Assembly (NCBI RefSeq): GCF_003026215.1
Contig: NZ_PYOC01000001.1
Location: 434,001-498,000 of the forward strand
Reading direction: 5' to 3'
Length of the DNA: 64,000 nt
Source: Photobacterium indicum
Lineage (GTDB): Bacteria; Pseudomonadota; Gammaproteobacteria; Enterobacterales; Vibrionaceae
Part shown: in pieces, positions 19,190 to 27,110 of the stretch
Layout of the letters: each line of letters starts with the position of its first letter
Position numbering within the stretch: position 1 is the first letter of the stretch
Translations under genes and position numbers: made by a program
Notes under the pieces: generated by a model
What the model saw: only the letters and a program-made list of their open reading frames with translations
Databases searched by the model: none
Told to the model about the DNA's origin: nothing

Positions 19190-19822
19190 ATGAATGAACA
19201 GTGGATTGAAACATTAAGAGCATTACGAGTAATGCCAGTTATCCAGATTGAAGATGCTAAAGATGCAGTAAAGCTGGCGCAGGTACTCAGTGACAATGGC
19301 CTACCAGCTGCAGAAATTACCTTTCGCAGTGCAGCGGCTGCCGAATCTATTCGCCTGATCCGCGAGGCACTCCCTGATCTTATTTTATGTGCAGGTACAG
19401 TGCTGACTCCTGCGCAGGTTGATTTAGCGATGAAAGCGGGGGCTGACTTTATTGTTAGCCCTGGGTTTAACCCAACAACTGTGAAATATTGCCTAGAAAA
19501 GGGTGTGAAAATTATTCCCGGTGTTAATAGTCCTAGTCAGGTTGAGCAGGCGTTGGAATTAGGTGTTACCGCACTAAAGTTTTTCCCTGCAGAAGCGTCT
19601 GGCGGGATCAATATGTTGAAGTCACTAACAGGTCCATACGGCAATATTCAGTTGATGCCAACAGGTGGCGTGAAACCAACAAACTTGATGGAGTATCTTG
19701 CGATTCCTCAGGTTATTGCCTGCGGTGGTACTTGGATTGCGCCAACGGCAGCTATTCGTGATAACGATTGGGAAACCATTGCAAACAATGTTCGTGAAAC
19801 GTGTAAGTTAGTGAATGCCTAG
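19190..19822 (+). CDS. eda: KDPG aldolase (Eda type)
   Basis: 210 residues from ATG 19190; a GTG at 19178 overlapping kdgK is an alternative. Class I aldolase splitting 2-keto-3-deoxy-6-phosphogluconate to pyruvate and glyceraldehyde-3-phosphate. The Schiff-base lysine is Lys130 (ALKFFPAEA) and the general acid/base is Glu42 (AEITFR), at positions close to E. coli Eda (133 and 45). The GTVL and MPTGGV phosphate-binding segments are present. It completes the uronate branch and is tightly packed between kdgK and a DJ-1 family gene. Confidence 0.9.
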   Translation: MNEQWIETLRALRVMPVIQIEDAKDAVKLAQVLSDNGLPAAEITFRSAAAAESIRLIREALPDLILCAGTVLTPAQVDLAMKAGADFIVSPGFNPTTVKYCLEKGVKIIPGVNSPSQVEQALELGVTALKFFPAEASGGINMLKSLTGPYGNIQLMPTGGVKPTNLMEYLAIPQVIACGGTWIAPTAAIRDNDWETIANNVRETCKLVNA

Positions 19823-19832
19823 GAGTTTAAAG

Positions 19833-20426
19833 ATGACAGAGAAGCATGTTGCTGTTTTATTAGCTGATGGATTCGAAGAAGGTGAAGCTGTCGTATTTAT
19901 CGATATTATGCGTCGATTAGATATTAAAGTAACGGTGTTGTCATGCATGGAAACGACAGCGTTGAATACCTATTTTGAAACACGTATTACAGCTGATGAT
20001 ATTCTTAAAAACTGTTACGACACGATGTATGACGCTGTAATGATGCCAGGGGGACCGAAAGGTACTGATAATCTGTCAGCCAATCCTATGGTGATTGATT
20101 TCCTCAAACGTCATATTAATGAAGATAAATATATCTGTGCCTTATGTTCATCCGGAGCCAAGGTATTAGCAGCTCATCAACTGTTGGGGCGGCACTATTA
20201 TACAACAGGGGCAGGTTTAGATAAGAAATTCGATGATGGTCAGTTTCTCGATCAAAAAGTGGTGGTCGATGGTCAGTTTATTAGCGGTAAAGGGTTAGGT
20301 GTCAGTTTTGAATTTGCCTTTACAGTTGCAAAATATCTACTCGTTGATAACCAAGAAAAAGTCGATTGGCAGGCAAACCATATCTATTTTGACCACTGGC
20401 CACTTTTATCTACACCTGATAAATAG
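19833..20426 (+). CDS. DJ-1/PfpI family protein
   Basis: 197 residues from ATG 19833, chosen for the AGGAG site 8 bases upstream; ATG 19815 would overlap eda. It has the DJ-1/ThiJ/PfpI fold: acidic residue in DGFEEGEAV (Glu15/16), nucleophile elbow ALCSSGA with Cys105, and MMPGGPKGTDNL. Family members include glyoxalases/deglycases, chaperones and amidases. As the last gene of the aldolase-kdgK-eda operon it may protect against methylglyoxal from triose phosphates or act on an amino-sugar intermediate; both are inferences. Confidence 0.82.
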   Translation: MTEKHVAVLLADGFEEGEAVVFIDIMRRLDIKVTVLSCMETTALNTYFETRITADDILKNCYDTMYDAVMMPGGPKGTDNLSANPMVIDFLKRHINEDKYICALCSSGAKVLAAHQLLGRHYYTTGAGLDKKFDDGQFLDQKVVVDGQFISGKGLGVSFEFAFTVAKYLLVDNQEKVDWQANHIYFDHWPLLSTPDK

Positions 20427-20461
20427 ATTAAAAAGTCTAAAGATATTGTGTTCAAAACTTC

Positions 20462-20491
20462 GGATATGTGTCGGCTTCGCGACACATATCC
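20462..20491. terminator. Hairpin terminator between convergent DJ-1 and YkgJ genes
   Basis: GGATATGTGTCG (20462-20473) pairs perfectly with CGACACATATCC (20480-20491) around a 6-base loop. T-runs are weak on both sides, so it may be a bidirectional or Rho-assisted end. Confidence 0.6.
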
Positions 20492-20500
20492 TTATCTGTT

Positions 20501-20854
20501 CTACACCAACACTTGTCGTGTGTTCCTGATGTAATGATGGATCTGACGCTCGGTTTTCAAGTCAATCATCACTTCTGGCCGACAACCATTTGGGCAGGGC
20601 ATACGCGGTGTTGTGCCAAACAATCGGCAGATCAATGGTCGTTCCCCGTACACAGTGCAACCCTTAGGACCTAGGTGTACACAATCAAACTCATTTAATG
20701 CAGCTTCATGTTCTGCGTCCGTTTTCACTGGCAGGCGCGACATTTCTTCCGAAGACGTCGTTACTGGTCCGCAACAATCGTGGCACCCTGGCACGCATTC
20801 GAACGACGGAATACGCTCGCGTAGAAGCGCGATTATCTCTCGGTTATTGTTCAT
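20501..20854 (-). CDS. YkgJ-family zinc/iron-chelating cysteine-cluster protein
   Basis: 117 residues. The cysteine pattern CVPGCHDCCG, then CVHLGPKGCTVYGERPLICRLFG, then CPNGC is that of the YkgJ/UPF0153 family, which is thought to bind a metal. Function is unknown. Start ATG 20854 follows TTAGGTATGA. It marks the right border of the sugar island and is transcribed toward it. Confidence 0.8.
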   Translation of the reverse strand: MNNNREIIALLRERIPSFECVPGCHDCCGPVTTSSEEMSRLPVKTDAEHEAALNEFDCVHLGPKGCTVYGERPLICRLFGTTPRMPCPNGCRPEVMIDLKTERQIHHYIRNTRQVLV

Positions 20855-21007
20855 TCATACCTAACTTTTGTGCAGTTCACGACTATATAATTCTACACCA
20901 AATTCACTCGAGTTTTGACAATGCCTTTAAATTTACCGCTGAGCATAAGTTGCACCACTACGAATTCTCCAGGCACACCACATACCATAACTGCGGAGTT
21001 AAACGCG

Positions 21008-21517
21008 TCAACGTGATGTTTTTTGTGTACGCCCGACTTGATACCTGAGAACTTCTCGATTCTCTTTTTCTGAGTAGAATTGATTGAGGTATATTGCACC
21101 ACAACTCTCTATTACTTTACGTGATATTACATTAGTAGAATCACACGTGATAATTGCATTTTCAGTTAATACATTGTCTTGAACCCAAGACAACATGAAC
21201 TTTGCGATACCTTTGCCTCTGGCTGAAGGTTTCGTTTCATAGCCAATATGCCCGATTACATTCTCGATATATGGATTAATACCATGCCGAACTCGTATTG
21301 CACCAAGAATCTCAATACCTCGAACACAAAAAAATGTTGAGGTTGGGGGCCAACCGTCAGGTAATTCGTTACCTTCTGAATAAGCTATCCTTTTCTTGAG
21401 ATAAATCTGATAATTATCAAGGGCTGATTCATAACCATCGATTCCATCATCGACGCATTCATCAACATAGCTTTCGAATGCTTTTAAATATCTGATATCT
21501 GCTAGGACTATTTCCAT
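21008..21517 (-). CDS. GNAT family N-acetyltransferase
   Basis: 169 residues from ATG 21517, which follows AAGGTAAAT; an in-frame ATG 21538 is less likely. The acetyl-CoA pyrophosphate loop is visible as GYETKPSARGKGIAKFML, followed by a CDSTNVISRKVIESCGA motif typical of small GNAT enzymes. Substrate unknown. It is isolated, AT-rich, and sits next to an intron remnant, which suggests accessory DNA. Confidence 0.78.
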   Translation of the reverse strand: MEIVLADIRYLKAFESYVDECVDDGIDGYESALDNYQIYLKKRIAYSEGNELPDGWPPTSTFFCVRGIEILGAIRVRHGINPYIENVIGHIGYETKPSARGKGIAKFMLSWVQDNVLTENAIITCDSTNVISRKVIESCGAIYLNQFYSEKENREVLRYQVGRTQKTSR

Positions 21518-21618
21518 ATTTACCTTAGTACATAACACATGCTAACAGTGCACATTCAAAAACTATTATACTTTAACCCCAAAATGCCGAATGTTATAAG
21601 CATAGTGTTAACACATTT

Positions 21619-21930
21619 GTGTATGCTCAGCATGGCCATGAACTAATGAGGTGAAAGCCCTCTGTAGGAAAATTACCACTTAATATTCAACTGTTTGATA
21701 TTAAATGTTAACTACTAGCGAATGGCAAGGGCTTTTAAGTGAGGGATGATCTAAAGGAAGTCGCTAGCAAAACTGCGAACTGATGAACAAGAGCATCATA
21801 TGAGGCGTAGGTCAGAGGCAAGTTGGCACAAGACAACGAAGCCAAGTGATTTAATGATCACCGTAAATGATGCCGTTGTGTAGGGGCTGAGGGTTAGATA
21901 CCCTCAGGCTACCAGATTAGGCCAATCACG
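21619..21930 (+). mobile_element. 5' remnant of a group II intron ribozyme
   Basis: About 310 non-coding bases reading like domain I of a bacterial group II intron. A GTGTATGC start at 21619 resembles the GUGYG 5' end, then AATGAGGTGAAAGCCCTC, AAGGAAGTCGCTAGC and GAACTGATGAACAAGAGC. A perfect stem CTGAGGGT/ACCCTCAG (21887-21894 with 21900-21907) lies near the end. The reverse transcriptase gene and domains V-VI are absent; the sequence breaks off where the next gene's 3' end begins. Recognition is from memory of conserved intron segments, not a covariance search. Confidence 0.5.
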
Positions 21931-21931
21931 G

Positions 21932-22459
21932 TTAATTAAGCAATGAAGATATTTTTTTGTTTATACGATCACAACCAGAGCTTATCGCATTCTCTAGCTC
22001 AAGGACTCCGCCTTTGATACCTAACTCATTTTTTAGAACAGCTATAACCTTTGGTATCTGCCTCATATGCTCTGAGTGCTTTTCGATTGCGAACAGAAAA
22101 ACTTCAATCTGGTCGCTGTCAGGGTTTTGCTTTTTTAAACCAAGTTCAAAAAACGTTTCCGCTAAATCAGATAAGTAAGCCAAAACTGCCTTTGATGTAT
22201 CTGAATCTGCTGCTGTATACATTTGACCAAAAATATACTCATTTTCTGACAGAATTTTGTTTATTTCCGATTGTTCCGTATTGGAATCTGCCATTTTGAT
22301 TATTAATTGAGTCTGCCTATTAAGAGCACCAGAGATACTAAGAAGAGTATCCTTTTTTAAGTCTTTCTTATGGTTTTTGTAATTCCAAATATTTGTTCCA
22401 ATAAATGTTATTAGAGCAACAACAATTGCAGTTATCGAAATTATTTCAGATATGCTCAT
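21932..22459 (-). CDS. Membrane-anchored protein of unknown function
   Basis: 175 residues from ATG 22459, supported by GGGAGAG just upstream; an ATG at 22489 is less likely. One N-terminal membrane helix (SEIISITAIVVALITFIGTN) is followed by a basic stretch (NYKNHKKDLKKD) and a helical cytosolic domain. I do not recognise the family. The topology suits a small membrane-bound accessory protein. It abuts the intron remnant on one side and a gene fragment on the other, which suggests it arrived with mobile DNA. Confidence 0.6.
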   Translation of the reverse strand: MSISEIISITAIVVALITFIGTNIWNYKNHKKDLKKDTLLSISGALNRQTQLIIKMADSNTEQSEINKILSENEYIFGQMYTAADSDTSKAVLAYLSDLAETFFELGLKKQNPDSDQIEVFLFAIEKHSEHMRQIPKVIAVLKNELGIKGGVLELENAISSGCDRINKKISSLLN

Positions 22460-22704
22460 AACTCTCCCTTGGCTTAACATTGAATTCAACGATCTGAGAT
22501 CACCTCACTATGCTACCAGACTCTTACGGGGAGAGGTTGCTGATGCAGTTTTAAATCAGCAGGGAATCCCAAATGCTTCGTTTACTGCACACTTGGCTGC
22601 TTTGCGTTTTAAGCCACATTTCTTTCAACCAATGGCATCTATACTACTGGGTAATCCGGCTGAAGAGTTATTAGTGGCAATCCTAACTCATGAGGAAATG
22701 CAAT
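22452..22704 (+). pseudogene. Gene fragment upstream of ycaQ-like gene
   Basis: The frame is open from before 22452, has no sensible start and runs into the next gene. From about 22490 it encodes a protein-like sequence (RSPHYATRLLRGEVADAV, AALRFKPHFFQPMASILLG) that looks like a C-terminus of a lost protein. The change of character near 22490 suggests that DNA to the left replaced the 5' part. I do not recognise the family. Confidence 0.35.
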
Positions 22705-23862
22705 ATGAGAGCACTCTCTTTACCTCAGGCGAGAAAGCTTGTGTTGCTTTCACAATGTATTTCAACAAAGTCGCTAAAAGGTAGCGCGTATTCAGAAACC
22801 TTAAACGTTTTTGAGCGCTTAGGTTATGTGCAGATAGATACCATATCAGTCGTTCAACGCGCACATCACCATACACTTTGGAGTCGAAACCCCAGATATC
22901 AGGTTGCTCACCTTGATCAGCTCGTTGCAGACAAAAAAGTATTTGAGTATTGGTCGCATGCTGCCTCTTACCTGCCAATGAAGGATTATCGATTTAGCCT
23001 ACCTCGTAAGACGGCGTTCAAATTGGGTCAACAAAGCCATTGGTATAAGAAAGATCACAAACTGATGGCAGATGTTCTTAAGCGAATAGAGAGTGAAGGC
23101 CCATTAATGGCGAAAGACTTTGTCTCTAAAAGTCATAAAACGAGTGGGTGGGGCAGTAAACCAACTAAACAAGCCTTAGAAACTTTATTCATGCAGGGGG
23201 ATCTCATGATCGCTGAGCGTAAAAATTTTCATAAGGTCTATGACTTAACGCAGCGAGTATTACCAAATGATGTAGATACCTCAATACCTACAGAGCAAGA
23301 GTATGGGCAATTTTTAGTATTGAGTTACTTAAGAGCTCATGGCTTCGGAAACCTAGCTGAAATTACCTACCTACTTAAAAATATTAAAACGCTGGCTAGC
23401 CAAGCGTTGAATATGTTACTTGAAAGTGGCGATATCAAAAAAGTAATCATTAATGAGTCTGTTTATTTTGCTTGCTGTGATGCCTTATTTTTACTCGACA
23501 AGCGACTAAATAAAAAACAAGTTCACATTCTGTCTCCATTCGACAACTTGCTTATTCAGCGAAAGCGAACACAATCTATTTTTAACTTTAAATATTTTCT
23601 TGAATGTTATGTCCCTGCCGCCAAACGTCAGTTTGGTTATTTTTGTTTACCGGTTTTGTGGAATGGGAAGTTAGTTGCGAGGGCGGATTGTAAGGTTGAT
23701 AAACAAACCAACATACTCAATGTGATTCACTTATTCATTGAACCGTCAGTGAATGAAAAAGAAACTTTTATGACTGCTTTAGAGGAAAAGCTTCAAGCGT
23801 TTGCTCAGTTTAACCAATGTCATCATTATGCGATTCAGAAAGTATCTACCCATACTGTCTAA
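22705..23862 (+). CDS. YcaQ-like winged-helix DNA glycosylase
   Basis: 385 residues from ATG 22705, with GAGG 10 bases upstream. It matches the YcaQ/HTH_42 family: RLGYVQIDTISVVQRAHHHTLWSRNPRYQ near the N-terminus, then EYWSHAASYLPMKDYRF, winged-helix repeats, and LSPFDNLLIQRKR near the C-terminus. E. coli YcaQ unhooks interstrand DNA crosslinks as a monofunctional glycosylase; the QxD motif of the active site fits the N-terminal VQIDT segment. Genomic neighbours are unrelated. Full length. Confidence 0.85.
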   Translation: MRALSLPQARKLVLLSQCISTKSLKGSAYSETLNVFERLGYVQIDTISVVQRAHHHTLWSRNPRYQVAHLDQLVADKKVFEYWSHAASYLPMKDYRFSLPRKTAFKLGQQSHWYKKDHKLMADVLKRIESEGPLMAKDFVSKSHKTSGWGSKPTKQALETLFMQGDLMIAERKNFHKVYDLTQRVLPNDVDTSIPTEQEYGQFLVLSYLRAHGFGNLAEITYLLKNIKTLASQALNMLLESGDIKKVIINESVYFACCDALFLLDKRLNKKQVHILSPFDNLLIQRKRTQSIFNFKYFLECYVPAAKRQFGYFCLPVLWNGKLVARADCKVDKQTNILNVIHLFIEPSVNEKETFMTALEEKLQAFAQFNQCHHYAIQKVSTHTV

Positions 23863-23895
23863 AGTCATTTACCCATACTTGCTCCAATACATCCT

Positions 23896-24345
23896 TTAAG
23901 AGTCCACATTAAGCGCCGATGTTATTTTCTTTAAATCATTCAAGAAGAGTTGATGTACAAGATTACAATGGTCTATTTTTTGCTCAAGGCGCAGTTTTAT
24001 ATCCGATGCATCTTGATATATCTTTTTACTTAATTCATCACCTTTCATATGCGCTATACGAGATGTTGCTGTTATCAAGGTCGCGTATGACATAAAGGGG
24101 AGAACAAGTGTACCCTTGCCGTGTTCTATTTTTATCCACCCTTCAGCTTCTAGCATTTTAAGGGCATTTCTTAAAGTACAAAGACTAACCCCAATAATTC
24201 CAGACAGCTCTTTCTGATTTGGTAAAAAAAGTCCGTCAGCATAAACCCTATTAATAATACATTCGATTATATAATTTTTGGCTGTTACTACAGGTAGTTC
24301 AAGCATATACGTCACATAAGAAGTGTTTAAACACTGTTGAATCAT
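23896..24345 (-). CDS. GntR-type winged-helix regulator, short form
   Basis: 149 residues. Residues ~20-80 form a GntR winged helix: FLPNQKELSGIIGVSLCTLRNALKMLEAEGWIKIEHGKGTLV. The remaining ~65 residues are helical and too short for a full FCD effector domain, so effector sensing is uncertain or reduced. ATG 24345 and ATG 24306 are both possible starts. No obvious target gene adjoins it. It may be a truncated FadR-subfamily regulator. Confidence 0.6.
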   Translation of the reverse strand: MIQQCLNTSYVTYMLELPVVTAKNYIIECIINRVYADGLFLPNQKELSGIIGVSLCTLRNALKMLEAEGWIKIEHGKGTLVLPFMSYATLITATSRIAHMKGDELSKKIYQDASDIKLRLEQKIDHCNLVHQLFLNDLKKITSALNVDS

Positions 24346-24677
24346 ACTCTAAACGCATCGTAAATTCACCCTGTTATCATGCGAGTGAATGTCCGAGAGG
24401 TCTGTTTGTTTCTGTTCACCTCAACATTCGGTACGTAAAATACCGATTACGTCAAATAGGCTAACTGACCTATTGTTTTGCATTTTCCTACACCACAGAG
24501 GTTCGTAGTAGAGATATTAGCGCTTCATTATGACTGATAGCCACTGAAAGTTTGTGACGGTTTTATCAAATATTTTAGCGAGGCTGTCGTATTCGTTTTG
24601 TTGCAAGAGATTGCATTGTTATCAATTTATCCGAAAAGGTTCATCGTGGTTGCTGACGAAGCCTACGCTTTTATTCA
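24346..24677. other. Non-coding stretch with possible gene debris
   Basis: AT-rich. On the minus strand around 24515-24590 a short frame reads LAKIFDKTVTNFQWLSVIMK before stopping, which looks like protein debris, possibly from a transposase. A small hairpin AATAGG/CCTATT lies at 24455-24476. No intact gene is supported. Confidence 0.3.
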
Positions 24678-24863
24678 TTAAATCAGTGACCATATTATGG
24701 CTAACATTAAACATCCCATAATTGATAATATCGGTATTAGTAGACACTGCCATGATTGCCATTTCTTGTTATATATCGCTTTGTTTGTATCAGCAAGTAG
24801 CTTTAATACTTTCTGCCTTTCTCTATCTTCTTTTAACGTTTTTTGCTTTGCATCCATCATCAT
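24678..24863 (-). CDS. Small single-helix membrane protein
   Basis: 61 residues: a charged N-terminal helix (KQKTLKEDRERQKVLKLLADTNK) and one C-terminal membrane span (LLIPILSIMGCLMLAIIWSLI). The ATG follows GGGCAGGTAC, a fair ribosome site, and the gene is 11 bases after the next minus-strand gene, suggesting a pair. No family recognised. Confidence 0.45.
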   Translation of the reverse strand: MMMDAKQKTLKEDRERQKVLKLLADTNKAIYNKKWQSWQCLLIPILSIMGCLMLAIIWSLI

Positions 24864-24874
24864 GTACCTGCCCT

Positions 24875-25177
24875 TTATGATAGCTCTAGACTAACAACTC
24901 TTAGGTTTAATGTGTTTCGGATAGTGCCGAAGTCACCACGCGTAATATCAAATGATATTCTTCCATTGGTGTCTTTTATTGCGAATGCTTTGGCGCGAGT
25001 TTCTATATCAATGACCTCAGAAAGATAGACGTTAGCTTGATTCGATGTAAACGATACACGCTCTGATTCAGCCATAAAGAAACCGTCATTGGTATAACTA
25101 ATTTTTAATCCGTACTTAAGTTCGTCAATTTCTTTAATCGTGTGGGGGTGAGTTTGCTTTGCTTGACCTAACATCAT
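24875..25177 (-). CDS. Hypothetical protein
   Basis: 100 residues from ATG 25177. A longer frame to 25258 starts at TTG and would run across an intrinsic terminator, so I reject that extension. The product looks beta-rich and cytosolic (EIDELKYGLKISYTNDGFFMAES, GRISFDITRGDFGTIRNTLNL). No family recognised. It likely forms a two-gene unit with the small membrane protein downstream. Confidence 0.45.
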   Translation of the reverse strand: MMLGQAKQTHPHTIKEIDELKYGLKISYTNDGFFMAESERVSFTSNQANVYLSEVIDIETRAKAFAIKDTNGRISFDITRGDFGTIRNTLNLRVVSLELS

Positions 25178-25213
25178 TTTTGTTCTCAACTTATTTAGGT
25201 TGGTATTACCGAT

Positions 25214-25244
25214 GAAATTAAAGAAGCCGCCCTTATGGACGGCT
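25214..25244 (-). terminator. Intrinsic terminator downstream of uspA
   Basis: On the minus strand AGCCGTCC (25244-25237), loop ATAA, GGGCGGCT (25232-25225) with one G-U pair, followed by TCTTTAATTT. It ends the yeiH-uspA transcript. Confidence 0.7.
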
Positions 25245-25353
25245 ACTGTTTGCTGCAAAAGTGTTCAGAGATTGCAACTAACTCGGTGGTGAGTCACTGC
25301 CCCCGATAGTAGGACTGCCGATTAAAAGACAGGAAGAGGCAGCAACTCGTGAA

Positions 25354-25779
25354 TTAAAGTTTTAGTAGTAACAAGTCACAAGGCATTGCTCGTACTAATG
25401 GTTCAGATGGAGATAAAAACATTTGGGTCAGCATGTTTGATTTGTGATGACCCATTACTAATAGGTCAACGTTATTTTCAATCACACCACGATAAACCTC
25501 ATCTTCTATGGTGCCAGAGTAAAGCAGGTGCTTATGAATTGGAGTACTTAAGCCATCAAGTAGCTTCCTCATCATGGCAACTGAATTATGATGGACTGCA
25601 TCTTCATGCTCACTTAAGTCAACACTTAGAATACCGTCATAAAAGCTGGCAATATCCATGTCTACATGAATTATGCTTAACTTCGCACCATTCGATACTG
25701 CTATTTCTTCTGCTTTGTATACTAAAGAGCTAGCGTCCATATCCAAACCAACGGCTAACATTACGTGTTTATAGTGCAT
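25354..25779 (-). CDS. Universal stress protein, UspA family
   Basis: 141 residues, one Usp domain: YKHVMLAVGLDMDASSLVYKA at the N-terminus, LLVMGHHKSNML and PCDLLLLKL at the end. The ATP-binding G-x2-G-x9-G(S/T) motif is not intact (GHHKSNML), which points to the non-ATP-binding UspA subgroup. It begins 16 bases after the yeiH-type gene with a GGAG ribosome site, so the two are co-transcribed. Confidence 0.85.
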   Translation of the reverse strand: MHYKHVMLAVGLDMDASSLVYKAEEIAVSNGAKLSIIHVDMDIASFYDGILSVDLSEHEDAVHHNSVAMMRKLLDGLSTPIHKHLLYSGTIEDEVYRGVIENNVDLLVMGHHKSNMLTQMFLSPSEPLVRAMPCDLLLLKL

Positions 25780-25795
25780 GTTTTTTTACTCCAAA

Positions 25796-26800
25796 TTAGT
25801 TAAAGATACTTTGAACGCCAACGGTAATACCGTAGCCACCAAAGATAAGCCAAGCAAACAAGATAGCCGCGAGTAGGATTGGTTTAATACCTACGCCACG
25901 AATCTTTGCGATATTGGTATCGATGCCTAAAGCACCCATAGCCATAGTAAGGAAGAACACAGAGGCTTTGGTTAGTACAGACACTACTTCTTGTGGTATT
26001 AGGTCAAAAGAGTTAATACCTGCAATCACGACAAAGAACACAGCAAACCAAGGGATTGTAATCTTAGCCTTTTCCTCGCCAGAGTTTTTATCTGACTTGG
26101 ATAGATATACGCTTAGGCCAATTAAGAATGGCGCAAGCAACATAACGCGAGTTAGCTTAACGATTACAGATGTCACCCCAACATCTTGACCCATAGTGTT
26201 ACCAGCAGCGACAACTTGAGCAACTTCGTGAATCGTTGCGCCAGTGAATATACCCATCGTCTGAGCATCGATGCCAAAGCTTGTGTAAATCACAGGGAAC
26301 AGGAACATAGCAATCGTTCCGAAAATTACTACTGTTGCTACTGCTACTGCTGTTTGGTGTGGCTTAGACTTCACAATGGGTTCAGCAGCGAGTATTGCTG
26401 CTGCGCCACATATTGCAGAGCCAGCCGAAGTTAACATACTTGTTTCTTTATCTAGACCAAGAACTTTCATGCCTAGCCACGAACCGCCAATGAAGGTTGT
26501 GGCAATAATGATTACATCAACAATCAAGCCTGTCATACCGACAGCAATAATCTGCTGAAAAGTAATGAAGAAGCCATAAAGGATAATACCAAGACGTAGA
26601 AGCTTCTGTTGACTGAATTTGATGCCAATCTGGCTGCCCTGCGGGATTGATTTTTGGAAGACATTACCGATGATCATCCCAAGAACGATACAGATAACGA
26701 GAGGGCTTAATTGGTAGTCTTTGCAGAATTGAAGATCTGCAAGTTGGAACGATACGATACCCATAACAAACGTTATAAGTAATCCGCTTAAATACTTCAT
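25796..26800 (-). CDS. YeiH/UPF0324 family putative exporter
   Basis: 334-residue polytopic membrane protein of the YeiH family (about 10 hydrophobic helices). Family segments are SPLVICIVLGMIIGN, KLLRLGIILYGF, AGSAICGAAAILAAEP and GATIHEVAQVVAAG. YeiH proteins are proposed sulfate or sulfonate-related exporters; the substrate is not proven. The ATG follows AAGGATATATCC. An 11-base inverted repeat lies about 65 bases upstream. The partner UspA may sense the stress that calls for export. Confidence 0.83.
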   Translation of the reverse strand: MKYLSGLLITFVMGIVSFQLADLQFCKDYQLSPLVICIVLGMIIGNVFQKSIPQGSQIGIKFSQQKLLRLGIILYGFFITFQQIIAVGMTGLIVDVIIIATTFIGGSWLGMKVLGLDKETSMLTSAGSAICGAAAILAAEPIVKSKPHQTAVAVATVVIFGTIAMFLFPVIYTSFGIDAQTMGIFTGATIHEVAQVVAAGNTMGQDVGVTSVIVKLTRVMLLAPFLIGLSVYLSKSDKNSGEEKAKITIPWFAVFFVVIAGINSFDLIPQEVVSVLTKASVFFLTMAMGALGIDTNIAKIRGVGIKPILLAAILFAWLIFGGYGITVGVQSIFN

Positions 26801-26863
26801 GGATATATCCTTAGTTTCTGAACGGAGTGGATACTAAGGTACTTTGGTGTTTAAGAAAAACTT

Positions 26864-26892
26864 ATAATATTTAAATGGTGGTTAAATATTAT
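26864..26892. promoter_or_regulatory. Inverted-repeat operator upstream of yeiH-uspA
   Basis: ATAATATTTAA (26864-26874) and TTAAATATTAT (26882-26892) are exact inverted copies with a 7-base spacer. Location 64-92 bases before the yeiH start is typical of a LysR-type or similar dimeric regulator. YeiH genes are often controlled by a LysR protein (YeiE); none is adjacent here. Confidence 0.55.
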
Positions 26893-26964
26893 TTAACGCC
26901 ATGGTTATTTGTTAACTTTATGATGTCTATTGATAAGTGGTTATTGAACTAAATAGGGACAGAT

Positions 26965-27027
26965 ATGTTTTACAAAATGAGTGATGACTTGTTTGATTGC
27001 GAGAAGGAAATTTGTGATAGGTATTAA
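26965..27027 (+). CDS. Possible 20-residue small protein
   Basis: A 21-codon frame beginning ATGTTTTACAAAATG with AGGGA 6 bases upstream, ending in TAA 32 bases before a strong plus-strand terminator. The peptide is MFYKMSDDLFDCEKEICDRY, acidic with two cysteines. No other plus-strand gene would use that terminator. It could equally be part of a small non-coding RNA. Confidence 0.3.
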   Translation: MFYKMSDDLFDCEKEICDRY

Positions 27028-27058
27028 TGTCGCCATATGTAAGATACCGAATCGTTCG

Positions 27059-27095
27059 AATGCTCTGATATACAGTGATATCAGAGCATTTTTAT
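27059..27095 (+). terminator. Strong intrinsic terminator
   Basis: AATGCTCTGATAT (27059-27071) pairs perfectly with ATATCAGAGCATT (27078-27090), followed on the plus strand by TTTATT. It can also end the EamA gene on the minus strand, but the T-run favours the plus direction. Confidence 0.75.
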
Positions 27096-27110
27096 TAGAA
27101 CTCTGGTCTA

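Noticed and set aside
25178..25258. Leftward extension of the hypothetical gene to a TTG start
   Set aside because: It would run through a strong minus-strand terminator (25214-25244).
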